A stretch of DNA of 64,000 nucleotides from Beta vulgaris subsp. vulgaris (taxonomy: Eukaryota; Streptophyta; Magnoliopsida; Caryophyllales; Amaranthaceae). The translations under genes and the position numbers were made by a program. A model generated the notes under the pieces. That model ran no database searches, was not told where the DNA came from, and saw only the letters and a program-made list of their open reading frames with translations. Of this stretch, positions 23,573 through 36,109 are shown one piece after another. Every line of letters starts with the position of its first letter. Position 1 is the stretch's first letter. Location of the stretch: the NCBI RefSeq assembly GCF_026745355.1, contig NC_079203.1:55042141-55106140 (forward strand), written 5' to 3'.

Positions 23573-26500
23573 ATGGGGTGGTATATAAAAGTGGCCATCC
23601 CCAAACAATCGGATGAAGAAATAACATCTGCTTTCTTATGTTCTCAAGATCATCATATTATTCATCATCATAATAATAATCATCATCATAATAACAATAA
23701 TAATAGTAACGTTTTATCTTCATCTTCTTCTTCTTCTTCACCTTCTTCTTCTTCTTCAATAACCTCAAAGTTAATGTCTTCTTCAGACCCAGAAAATGCT
23801 TCACGCCCTACTAATGGCGCTTCTCTCAATGATAATTCTTCTAACCAATCACAAACCGTTGTTGTTCCCCAAACTGCCCATCAGATTAGCACTGGTATTT
23901 TTCTCTCTCCTCTATTATTATTATTGTTTCCTCATTATGTCACTTGTTGTTTCCTTTCTTTTCTTCTAACTATTCCGTTTTAAATGCGACAAAGAGGTAT
24001 TATTTGTGATATATAAACGAAATGGAGGAAGTATGGAAATTTAATTTTTGTCTGTTGAAATGTCATTTTCTTTCGTGTTTCATTTAAGTTGGGTCGTTTT
24101 TTTAATTTGTTTATGCGTGTCCTTTGGTTTAGTAAGTTGTTTGATGTTTGCGTGTTTGTAAGTTATCAAGTGTACTCGTAATTTTATCATACATTCGGGT
24201 GTAATTTCATGTACATCGTATGCACCTGTGTAAAATGGTGAGATTTGATATGACAAAGAATTCAAAATTTAGATGTTTTTAATTCTTTTTTGATCTATAT
24301 AAGCTACGAAGATAGTACAAAGTACAAATAAGGAGAACGGAAATTCGAACCTATAACTCTTTAGATTGTAAAATACATATCTTTTTGATATAGTCATCAA
24401 TCTTCATGCATAGCTAATCTCAGAGTTGGTTGCTCTTTTCCCGCTTTTTTTGTTAACAAATGTTTGTTTGTATTGGTCTTTCACGGGTGCAATTCTAACT
24501 TCGAAAGGTCAAAGTGGTAACTTTTAAATTTATAAATGTTACTTTATTTTTCTTTTTGGGTAATATTTTATTAATTTTTTAAGTGTAAAATTGGACCCAT
24601 ATGCAAATTGGAGTACCTTATGGCTTATGTCACTCCTAGAACTCTAGTTGCCACAAATTTCATGTAAAGAAGAATTTTCTATTCACGAGGGATGATATCA
24701 TGGATTCATGATACTAAATGATACTTCCTCTGTTTTTTAAGTTATATTACGACTAATATGTTTCAATTGAAATACTTTTTTTTTCTAGTTCCTACACTTC
24801 TTGTTTTCACCTTATCCATCACTTTGATCGGTGATTATCTTGAAGACTTAAACTATGCATAGCAAAAAAAATTTTAAAAAAATTGATATTATGAAAATAT
24901 GCATTGATATATATCAAATAAAATCTCATTTGACTATGTTATTTCTTATACATAAGGAATAGCTAATCTATCAAGGTTAGTTAGTGAATAATAATTATTA
25001 TGCAAGCATAGCATCTTAAAAAAATATGAAGTACTTCTATGAAACCAACATTCTTTTATACTTGTATGAGGTTATTGAAGATTGCACCCAAAAAAGCAAG
25101 GTTATTGATTTCATGGTGATATATATTTTCAAAAAGTTAAATCTTGTTCCTCTATTAATAACTTCTCCAAGTAAAAATATTAATGATCAAAGTTGTTCAT
25201 TAGCCAGGCCTACAACACAATAGTAAAGTGTATATGATTCAATAAATTTGAGAGTATTTTTTTTAAATAAATTGATAAGAAGAAATCTTCTTGACGGTCT
25301 CGCACAAGGTTCCCACCCAAAGGCCCATTATAACAAGCCAGACACCCCAACCCCCTCCCCCCTCCCCCTCCCCCCTTAAATCCCAAGCAACACTCGGGGT
25401 AGGAATTGAACCCTAACCTTTTCTAGAAAATATAGAAAAGCTTACCACTTACGCCAAACCCAATTCCTAAATTTGAGAAGTATTTATATACTAATAACTG
25501 TCTAGAATTAATTGTTACACTGATGGTAGAATATCTGTGATTAGTATTTCTTTGTCTTAGTTTAGTATTACTGATATATATTTCTGTAAATGTTTAGTAT
25601 GTTAAATCTACTTCTAGTCTTCTAAACTAGTAAACTACTGATATCTTCTGTAATGTTTTTTTTTTTTTTTACTGTGGGATAGATTCATGGCTGCAAGCTG
25701 GATTTGTTCTGACAACTGGAATAAACAGTGCATATGTACTTGGATATTCTGGGGCCATCATGGTGCCTCTTGGATGGATTCCTGCAGTACTTGGTTTAAT
25801 GGCTGCTACTGGAATTTCTCTCTATGCAAATTCCCTTGTTGCTAAACTTCATGAATTTGGTGGAAAAAGACATATTAGATACAGAGATCTTGCAGGATTT
25901 ATTTATGGTAGGACAAAAAATCATGACTAATTACTTTGTTAAAGAATTGTTTCTTTTAATGCATAACTTTATCAAACTAATTATTGATCTAATACTACAA
26001 AATATGTATATTATGCAGGTCCTAGAGCTTATAAACTGACATGGGCTTTGCAATATATTAATCTTTTCATGATCAACACTGGTTTTATCATATTGGCTGG
26101 TTCTTCTATAAAGGTAAATCTGAAAAGATCGCAACATTTTGACTTTCACGGTCTTTAATGCAATATTTTCACTGTAGATGGTCAAAATTTACGAACTTTG
26201 ATATCAGTAGTCAAAGTGGTGCGACTTTTATATAACTGGAATTGATTTGGGATTATAGTATGGTTAAAGTATATTGGTTATTATAGTAGATATTGAGACA
26301 GAAACTATGTTTTTGTAGGCTGCATATACTCTGTTCAAGGATGATGATGCGTTGAAGCTACCATATTGCATAATCATTGCTGGGTTTGTATGTGCACTAT
26401 TTGCCATAGGGATACCTCATTTGTCTGCTTTGAGAATTTGGCTTGGAGTTTCGACGTTCTTCGGTCTGATTTACATTATAATAGCTATTGCTCTTTCACT

Positions 26501-28581
26501 TAAAGATGGTAATATGCTTAGTTCTATTTCGAGTTTTTACCCATCTTTTTTCATTTCTACAGAACACTTAAACTTGAACAGTTGAACACTTGAACTATTA
26601 TTCCTCAATCCTCATGTGTGGGTGTGTTATACTCCATGTTAGGAAGTACTATTGAACTGATTTTCACCATTCATAATAAGTTGTATGTAGTTAATTCAGA
26701 CATCAAATGAGGAAATGTAGTGAAACATGTGAATTATATTTCGATCTATGATAAAAATCATATACCATATTCATGAATGCCGAAACTCATTGTGTATAAG
26801 AGACATGATCATTCTGATGTTCTTGTTAGAGTTGCAGGAGTGGTTGCTGAAACCTTCCCGGTGGTAAGATTTTATTATATGTAATCTTTTTATTGTATAT
26901 GGAAACTCTGCTACTATAGCTGCCTTATGTTGCTGCATTTTAAGCTCACCTTGCATCTATGCAAAAGCTATATTTAGTTCATCCTGTATTACTTATATAA
27001 ATGGTTGCATACATCTTTGAACAACCAAAGTTACAGCTTGCATATATAAAAAGAGGTCATGTTAGAATTCCGAAATGGAGTCACTTTCTATAGGATAAGG
27101 ATCATTCTAAGTTTTGATGTGTGAAATTTATTACTGATTTGCAAGAAATTAACATCAACAGGCATGCTTAAACTTGCTTTACTTTATTTTACATGATCTG
27201 TCATATATCGAGAATTTGGAACCTGTTTGTCCATGGCATAGACTGAAAACTATTCTTTCATATCAAATATGTATATATGTCATATGTAGTCGCTTAGGTT
27301 CTGTTTTCCACATGATATAAAGATTTGTGCTCTCAGTTATAAGATCTAGTCTATTTTGGTCTAGTCTGGTGTCGGACTAATCTGATCTGATATAATATGA
27401 TTTCAACATGAATGAGTAACAAGTTCCTTATATAAGTTGAAGAGAACATAAACTTAATGATCTGGCACTATGGTTATAGTTCAGCTATGAACTAACCATG
27501 CTTTGTCTTGCTTCTGATGTGATAAACTAAAATCGGGTATGTGGTGAATGGTGATTTTACAGGACTCCAATCCCCGCCAAGAGACTACACCCCTCCGACA
27601 AAAAGAAACCAAGTATTCACAACTATTGGAGCAGCTGCTAATTTGGTGTTTGCATTTAACACAGGAATGCTTCCTGAGATTCAGGTCTTCGTCTCCCCCT
27701 TAACATCGATTCACAAATCTATTTTAGCACTTCAGTCCTGATCTATGTTACTCGGACTTTAAATAACTTCTGGTACTCGTGTTAGACCTCAACACCTTCC
27801 AGATCCGAGTAAACATAGATGTCACACTCTTAATTTTCATTTCTGACATGTTTTCGGGTGATTGAACTTTGGAAAACAGGCAACAGTGAGGAAGCCTGTC
27901 GTTGAAAACATGATGAAAGCCCTGTATTTTCAGTTCACAGTTGGAGTTGTACCCATGTATGCTATTGTATTTATAGGTTATTGGGCATACGGCAACAAAA
28001 CCTCATCTTATCTCCTGAGCAGTGTCCATGGTCCCGTTTGGTTGAAGGCCTTGGCTAATATTTCCGCCTTCCTTCAAACTGTCATCGCTTTACATGTATG
28101 TTTACATCGCTTCACCAATTTTAAATACTGTCTGATAAAACTGAAAACTGAAAACTGACAGTAATACTGAACGGTTAATACTTTTGTTCCATGTTATTCT
28201 CAGATATTCGCGAGTCCAATGTATGAATACTTAGATACAAGATTTGGGATCTCAGGAAATGCATTAAATCCCAAAAACCTTGGATTTCGAGTGATTATAA
28301 GGGGAGGTTACTTAGCACTAAACACATTTGTTTCGGCCCTGCTTCCGTTCCTAGGCGATTTCATGAGTCTAACAGGAGCTATCAGTACATTCCCACTCAC
28401 ATTCATCCTAGCAAATCACATGTATTTCAGGGCTAAGAGAAACAAGTTGAGCTTAGCAATGAAGATATGGCTTTGGGTGAATATTGTTTTCTTCTCATGT
28501 ATGGCTCTAGCTTCCTTCATTGCTGCTTTGAGACTAATTGCTACTGACTCCAAAGAATATCACCTCTTTGCTGATTTGTGA
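23573..28581 (+). CDS. Proline/betaine-type amino acid permease (ProT-like, AAAP family)
   Basis: Seven exons with GT-AG borders: 23573-23894, 25683-25907, 26019-26113, 26319-26508, 27563-27684, 27880-28095, 28204-28581. They join to 515 codons plus TGA. The product is an amino acid/auxin permease (AAAP) closely resembling plant ProT transporters, which carry proline, glycine betaine and related compatible solutes into cells at the plasma membrane. Recognisable stretches include [41 protein letters not shown] and [19 protein letters not shown]. The C-terminus HLFADL is typical. About ten membrane segments follow residue 108. The first 107 residues are unusual: a His/Asn-rich run (about 27-46) and a Ser-rich run (about 48-65) make the protein longer than the roughly 440 residues usual for ProT. 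I chose the ATG at 23,573 because it precedes a sensible coding frame; an in-frame TTG lies 42 bases upstream. Whether it prefers proline or betaine cannot be told from sequence. Confidence 0.93.
25285..25478 (-). mobile_element. SINE family 3 copy in transporter intron 1
   Basis: Read on the minus strand it has an A-box-like TGGGTTTGGCGTAAGTGGT, a B-box-like GGTTAGGGTTCAATTCC, then a run of G blocks and a body resembling 9,622-9,835. It lies antisense in the 1.8-kb first intron. No clear target duplication was read. Confidence 0.65.
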
Positions 28582-29125
28582 ACAATTAATTAAAGTATGA
28601 TTAACACATATTCAAATGTTTTTAAGTAATTAATTAGATTAAGTTTTCAGCATTTTAGTAGAATTTTCTTTTTCTTTCTTTTTTTTTTTCCTTTAACTGT
28701 AGTGTACACATCCTATTATTGGCTTATATTGTCCATATGGGATTTTCCTATGATTCTTCATAGTGGTAAAATTGTACTGCATTGTATTGGAGAGAAGGAT
28801 AAAGAAATGAAATAAGAAAAAGAAATGGAAGAATATAATTTTTTTCCAAACTTGCTTTTTCTCTTTTGTTGCTTTTCACCAACATCATGCATTTTTATGC
28901 TTTATAATTTGCTTATTTTCATCTTTATGCCCAAGTCATACTCCATATTGCCTTTATTGAATATATTAGGCTCCTACGACTCAATTATAAAATGCACAAG
29001 TTTATTCTTCTTAATGCAAAAGAGAGAATGGAGCGTCCAATAATCAGTACATGAGGTTTGGTAATACAAATAGTCAAATGCTTCTGGTACACCCTAGATG
29101 GCATATTCATTCAATGTCCAATATA
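28582..29125. other. Transporter 3' region and spacer
   Basis: AT-rich sequence after the stop codon. No second gene is recognised, and no single polyadenylation signal can be singled out. Confidence 0.4.
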
Positions 29126-29458
29126 CTCCCTCCGTCCCAAAATATAGTTCTCATTTCCATTTTGGGTGTCCCAAAATATAGTTCCCATTTTCATATTTAG
29201 TTCCACATTTTTCCGTAATTTGTCTAGAAAAATCGTGTCCCATCATTTATTTGCTTCTTAAATTCTGTTTTTTCCTTTGTTTATTCAACCAAAATGTTAC
29301 AATTAATGCTCTTTCACCAATTATCTCCATTCTCTCTCCTAAAATCATTTTTTCCCATACAACATTAATTTAAATAAACAAAAAATCTTTACTATCCCAA
29401 CTTGCATAAATTACCGTGAAAAAAGGGAAATGGAAACTATATTTTGGAACGGAGGGAG
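29126..29458. mobile_element. Stowaway-like MITE, 333 bp
   Basis: Termini CTCCCTCCGTCCCAAAATAT and ATATTTTGGAACGGAGGGAG, with TA on both sides (29,124-29,125 and 29,459-29,460). Confidence 0.92.
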
Positions 29459-29847
29459 TACTAGATTCAACTATCAAGCTAAACTTCGCCAAGTGGTTCG
29501 AGTTGCGTCATTTAACTTTGAGGTTAGGGGTTTTCCTTTACCCCCTATTCATCTTACCAAACAAAAAAAGTAATATATATATAATTCAATCCTTGGTTGT
29601 ATACTTGTAGATTTTCTACACTTATCTTTGTTGTGGATACTCTCAATTTATCTTCCTTCGTTTTAGCTACTGATATCTTTTATTGTTATTATTTTTTATC
29701 TTAGTCGTGTAAACCTAGGTCAGTAGGTTGAATTTACTATAAATACCTACTATCATTATACTCATATTGTCTCATGTTAATTATCTTAGAGGAAGGGAAA
29801 TGATATATGCAACTCAATGTTATATAAAAACTTATTATATTTGCTAA

Positions 29848-30010
29848 GGGCTTGTTCTCCCCATCTTATTTTCAGTTCAGTTCAGTTCAGCTCCAATCAG
29901 TTCATTTCAGTTCAGTTAAGCTCTAATCAGTTCAGTTCAGCTCCATTCTTTTATAATCATTTTGTTAAATATTATAATTATGTTAGTATAATTTATTTTA
30001 CTAATTACTC

Positions 30011-30053
<43 letters not shown>

Positions 30054-30653
30054 TATTAAAATATATATCATTACTATTAAGTATTATTATTATTATTGTT
30101 GTTTCTATATATTATTGTTGTTTATTATAGCTTTACTCATTATTATTACTATTATTATTAGGAGGAACATGGTTTAGGTCAAAGCACAAATAAATCCACT
30201 TTTTTTAGCCCATAAAGCAATCAAATCGCGTCAAGACGGTTTATGATGTAATTTTGGCGGTCCAACCCAATCATTATTTTTATTACTAAATATTTTTATA
30301 TTATTAAATCTAACTATTAAAATAGTAATATTAATTTACTTCTTAGATATTATTGTTATTATGTATCATCATCGAGTATTAATATATTAATACAAATAAT
30401 ATAAAATAATTATTATTAATTATCATTAATTATTATTATTAATATTATTTATTTATAACTATCATTTAAAAATATCCAAAATACTATTATTATTATTCAT
30501 TATTATTACTTATCATCATAATTATTATTTAATATTCATATTATTATTATTTAAAATATTATTTATATATTTATTACATTCAATTTAATTCAATTCAGTT
30601 CAGTTCCAATAAGTTCAATTCAGTTCAGTTGTTTTATGTCGAAGAGCAGGCCC
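29848..30653. mobile_element. Tourist-like MITE expanded by ATT microsatellites
   Basis: Ends GGGCTTGTTCTCCCCATCTT and CGAAGAGCAGGCCC pair imperfectly, with TAA duplicated at 29,845-29,847 and 30,654-30,656. Both subterminal regions are made of CAGTTCAGTT words, as in the 134-bp relative at 60,846-60,979. The interior is swollen by long TTA/ATT runs (30,010-30,150 and 30,280-30,560), giving 806 bp. Confidence 0.8.
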
Positions 30654-33600
30654 TAAATTGGTATTAAATTACGAATGCATGACATCGATTGGTCTAATTA
30701 ATGTTTGATTTAGCTTAATATTTCTACAGGGTTGTATATTCACAATTTCTTTTTATATTTATTCATATTATCTTTGCTTTTTAATATTCTATATTAAGAA
30801 ACGCCTTATACTCTTATACGGTTCAAGAGATGAGCAATCAACAAAACGTAAGAATCTAACCATACGTGTAACCTCGTTGAACATATCATTTGGGAATTAA
30901 TATTCTGATCAAGATTGATGTTAGTGGTGTGATTGACCCCACTTAAATTTAAAATAGTTAAAAATCTCCATAATAAAGTTGTGTTTTTCAAGTATTCTTT
31001 ATAAATTTACAACGTGGTCCCAATTCAAATTTGATGATTTTTTTTAACCCCAACACCATTTTTTTTTTTCAAAATCCGCCACTACCCACAACCACAAGGC
31101 CAAAAATATGCACTATATTGATTAATGATTACATCCAATAAACACCCTCTAATAATCTGTTTTAACTAACCCTACCATATCAATCTAGTCGACTACCTGC
31201 CCATTAACAAAGTCTAATAGCCAGTCATGCTTCATAGACTTTCATTACAACATTTGAGGAAAAAAACAATGTAACAACACGACAACGTGAAATCAAAGAA
31301 AATCTGAACTGTCAAATAGCTGCAAATGTTCGATCACAACAGTTATTTTGAATAAATAAAGTTAAGATACTGTTTTCTTATTTGGTCATTCTTCTTGTAC
31401 AGAGTAATCAATAAGTTGTTTTTATTCTAATGAGGCAAAAAATACTATATTATTATGAACAGCTACCTCGTAACTAGTAAATCAGGGTAGAAATTGTATT
31501 TATTCAACAAGCAAATGAAGCACGTAAGTTACTTGTATTGGCAAAATTTGTCACGAAAGCTTGTGAAAGCTATACATATGCTTTCTTGCATATGTGCTCC
31601 GAATATTATTGGATAAAATCTCAACTTTAAGGAAACAAATCACAACTTAGCTTGAGATCGATTGAATATATTCCCTCCTATTAAAAATAGTATTTATTTA
31701 TACCATATTAGGTTGTACCAAAAAAAAAATAACATTTCTTAAAAGTTACTCCTACTTATGGTTGGGGAAATAATTATACCATAAAAATAGTGTTAAATTT
31801 TTCAAGATCTCAGATCGAGTCGGTATATCAGGTAATATATGCTAAACAAATCAAGAATTAAGGTTAGGCAAGTGATTGTGATGTCTTCTTTTCATACCTA
31901 AAGGAAGATTCTCAATTTATTAACTCTTTTTGCAAGAGAATTTTTCTTACTAAAAAATTATTAAACCAGTATTTACTGACACAATATTCTGGAAATGTCT
32001 CGATTTGCTGCTTTATCGAGAAAAAAAAGAAGTTAATTCTATGTATAACTTTTAAGTTACATAAGTGAGAACACTTCATTGGCGATTTGCTTTTTATTTT
32101 AACTTTTAAGTGAAGTGACAAGTGCATTAATTAGGAGATATGTTAATATGGGAGATCTTAAAAGAACAATGATTCTTCCGACTTATGTTTGTTTTATTTA
32201 CGATCAACCTCATTTTGTATTAGTTTACTTTTTTCAAACTTTAATAAATAAATCAATATAAAAGTAGCATATTGCACTAATTAAAAACTAATATACTTAA
32301 GGCTGGTATACTTCGACAGTGAACATTTTTCATGGAAAATATTTTCTAGTGGGGAAAATAAATGAATTTTAGTTTTTCTTTAATTTGTTTGATTTGACTG
32401 AAAAATATTAAAATAAGAATTAAGGAGAAAATAGAGTTATCGAGAATGAAAAAATAGAGGAAAATTTTCTTTCAAATTTTGAAAATTGACGAAAAAACTA
32501 TTTTCAACATTAATTTTCCTTTTTAACCTCTTATCTGACTAAACAACGAAAAATCTGAAAAATGTTTTCCTTCAAAACAAATGAAACATCAATTACGACA
32601 TATTGGAACAGTATAAGTATAATTTCTGAGCGAAACTTAATACTTCCTCGATCCTATTTGTTCTTTCTACTTAGACTTCTTTTTCTCTCTTAAAAATATT
32701 GTAAATAAAAAGAAGTAAATAAAAAATAAAAGGAGTAATAATTTTTATTTTAAAAAAATTGAGTTTCAAAGGCTTACATTCATACCACTTTTTCTATTTA
32801 TTGCTTGGGTACATTATGGAAGTATGGATGCTAGTTGCCATGTGATCAAGTGGATCCAATTTTGACTAATCACATCTACAAACTTGCCCTATTGGGCTAG
32901 GCCTACCAGTGTATTTATGGATAAGTTTTATCTCAGACCCATTATTATATGGATCCGCCAACCTATAAATTTATCTTTATATAGATCGGAAATGTAGCTG
33001 TTGGACTCACTTACAACAGTTTGGTGAGGGGGACCGTGGACTGGACACAAAAGCCAAAAGTTGTGTTGGGCTCACCTAATATAAATCCATTATTGTGGAT
33101 AATTACTCCCTTTACCTAATTTATCCATGAAGGGTTTTTTAATAGGTTAGTTGAAGTGTTGAACCATAAATTTGTGAATGTGAATCAAAATTTTGACTAT
33201 ACTATACCTATATTAGCTAATGCCTAATAGCCTATACTTATAGAGTGATTGACAAATGCATAGGTTTTACATGTGCATAAATCATAATAGGTTAAGGAAT
33301 ACATTAACTTTATGATTTGATTAAAAGTTATTTATTACGACCAATTATGATTTTAAAAAAATCTTGAGTGATACCGTCTCAAATTCGGACAGTTCAATCC
33401 GTATTTTTCTTTCTTCCACCTTCATCTTCGTCCTTCTCGTTTTGTCCCTCCTCTATATGCTTTTCTCCTCCTACATCACCTTCATCTTTGTCACGCTAGT
33501 GCTCGGTTTTCTCTCGCTATACGTATGATGCTCATTCTGATCTTTTCGATTTCTTTTATATAGAATGACATGTTTTAGTCAGTATGCTTTATCTGTATAT

Positions 33601-34957
33601 TATTTGTATTAAAGTACCAAGTGTATAATCTTCTAGTGGAAGTGTAGTGCATACACGTAGCTAACTTTGTCCAAGATCATTACCATTACACTTTAATATT
33701 GAGCATTGGTTAGTACATATGTCGTCTATTTCATGAAATAAACTGTTCCTCTTTTCGAGTCATTTCATAAAAAAGTACTAACTATTTATACTAGGGGTGA
33801 AAGATATATAATGTTTTTATTACATTTTACCCCTATTTTTTCTCTTTAACATTTTCTATCTCCTTCAAATGTAATAGGTACATGCACTCTCTGTTTTCAC
33901 TACTCCTAAATTAATTAAAGAAATCAAATGCACCTAACTTTTTACTTACTCTATCAAATTCGACTTAAAGTATGTATATACATTCATGAGGTACTTCTAC
34001 GTGGAAAGAATGATGTATATATATCTACCAAAATAAATATTCTTGCTTTTTTATTGTGATTTTTATTTCCCCAAAACCAATTAAGAGAAGTGAGTCAGTG
34101 ACTGGTTACATAAGTCCCATTATGAGTAACCAATTTTCTCAATTCACATCCATCCTCGATAATAAAACTTAATTACATTTATAATGCCTTGTGTCGTCCT
34201 TTTGAACTACCCCACTACAAACTTGAAAAAGTTGGAAAAGGGACCTATATAAATGATTTCAAATCTTTTATTATGTACTGTACTTATATAAACAAGAATT
34301 AGTGTCTAATTCAAGCTTAGCCTGGATTTATTATATACAGTAGTGGATTAAATTGTGTGTCTAACTTCTCGTAATCAGTCGAAAATCTTAACAGACCTAG
34401 TTTATGAAAAAAAAATTATACAAAATACTTAAGATTTTGTGTTTTAATTAATACTGTATCATTTTTCTTATATAAGGTCTTACTTGCTTACAAAAATACT
34501 TTACATACTATTTAGGCAAAAAAAGTATTTAAGTACAAGTTGACTTGTGTGTCATGGTTAATTTTTATTTATAGTAGAAAATAAAGAAAAAGTTTAATTT
34601 ACCTAAAAAATGAATCAATTTTCAATAGTCTTCCATTCTATTAACACTAGTCATTTATGCACGTGATCGCCGTGATGCATGTCTCACTTTTTTAGAACAT
34701 TATTTATAACTCTTTTGGGCATAAATAAAGGTAGATTTTGAACATTAGACATATTTTTTGGGCTCGCTAATTTTGTTGATTAAGCCTTTATCACTTAACC
34801 AAACTCGACTTTTATTATTTATGTTATTTATACTTTCTTTAAGATTTTTAAAATTAAACTGATGAGCGTTAAAAGATTGTTACGCAGATTTATTAAGGAT
34901 TTCTTATATTTTTATCAACAAAGTATTTTGTTTTAATTAAATCATTCACTTTGTTAA
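30654..34957. other. Long gene-free AT-rich spacer
   Basis: No exon, RNA gene or complete transposon recognised over 4.3 kb. A short Stowaway-like foldback is possible at about 32,640-32,740 (ACTTCCTCGATCCTATTTGT against AAATAAAAGGAGTAA). Open frames here are short and of random composition. Confidence 0.45.
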
Positions 34958-35191
34958 GGCCCCATTCGTTATCGTTTTTTGTTTTTAGTTTTCAGTTTTT
35001 TTTTTTGAAAAATAAAAACCAAAAACTGGAAACCAAAAAAGTGGTTTTCACTTTTCAGTTGCCAGTTTTCAAAATCATCATGTTCCCAATAAATTTGACT
35101 GTTTTTTAATGCATTATAGAACATATATCATATGACTTTGAAAAATCAAAAAACCAAAAAACAGAAAACCACAGTAATATCGAACGGGCCC
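34958..35191. mobile_element. Tourist-like MITE, 234 bp
   Basis: The left end GGCCCCATTCGTTATCG and right end TAATATCGAACGGGCCC are inverted copies with a few changes. TAA is duplicated at 34,955-34,957 and 35,192-35,194. The interior is rich in AAAACCAAAAAC. The decayed copy at 3,736-3,948 belongs to the same family. Confidence 0.85.
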
Positions 35192-36109
35192 TAATTGATT
35201 GTATTTTCCGTTTTGATTTACTACTTGATTGTGTATTAATTGATCAAATATTTGATTAATATAATTTCCTTTGTTATTTTTTTTATGCTATATTTGAGTT
35301 CGATTTTTTCATATTTTTTTAGTAGAGTAGTTGATTTACTGAGGATAATTAGTAAATTTATTGGGGACACCATAACTCTGCTTTCATTATATAATAGAGA
35401 TAAGTAAGTTTGAATTGAAACAAAAATCGATTTCAAATAGTAACAAGTCAATTTCAATAAATTTTTTTATTTCAATCAGCAAAACATAACGAAATTACAT
35501 AAGAGTAATAAAATCAATAAAATCATCAATGATAAATTTTGATTTATATAAAAAATCAAAATAATAAAATACGAAAAAATAAGAGTCACTCTCATTAGTA
35601 AAAATTATAAAAAGTTATTAATATATTTAGGAAATATTGAATCAAGCATTTATTACCTCAATTGATGTGAAAATGCGTCTTAAATTCTTAAACTGTTTTC
35701 ATTTAAAGAAATGTATTTAATGCTTATCATTACCCATATATTTAATAGAGTTTATTAAAAAAATTGCAATGTTGTGAAAAAAACGAAAAAAAAGAAAATA
35801 ACGATGTAGAGTAGAAGAAAACACAAAGACGTGCTAAGATCCAATTCTCCCCTGCTCAAGCAGGTACCACGGCGATCTGCAGCGGCGCGCACGCCGGAAA
35901 CTCACTTTCTCTCTCCTAAATTTCTTCCGTCTCTCTCCTAAATTTCTTCCGTCTCTCTTCATTTCTTTATATCAGTTACTTGAAACTTTTGCGATATTTT
36001 GCAGAAATCTCTGCAAATTCAGTTCTTCTTCGCTTAATTTATAGTTCAATTTATAGAATTTCATATCGGATCATTTTTATTTCAATTGCACCTTGTATAT
36101 GATCCATTA
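35192..36109 (+). other. Upstream region and leader of the syntaxin gene
   Basis: AT-rich to about 35,830, then a GC-richer block (CACGGCGATCTGCAGCGGCG) and a C/T-rich leader running to the ATG at 36,110. The leader contains a direct tandem duplication of a 22-bp unit beginning CTCTCTCCTAAATTTCTTCC at 35,909-35,930 and 35,931-35,952. A C/T-rich leader just before a housekeeping-type gene fits a 5' UTR. The start of transcription is not determined. Confidence 0.5.
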
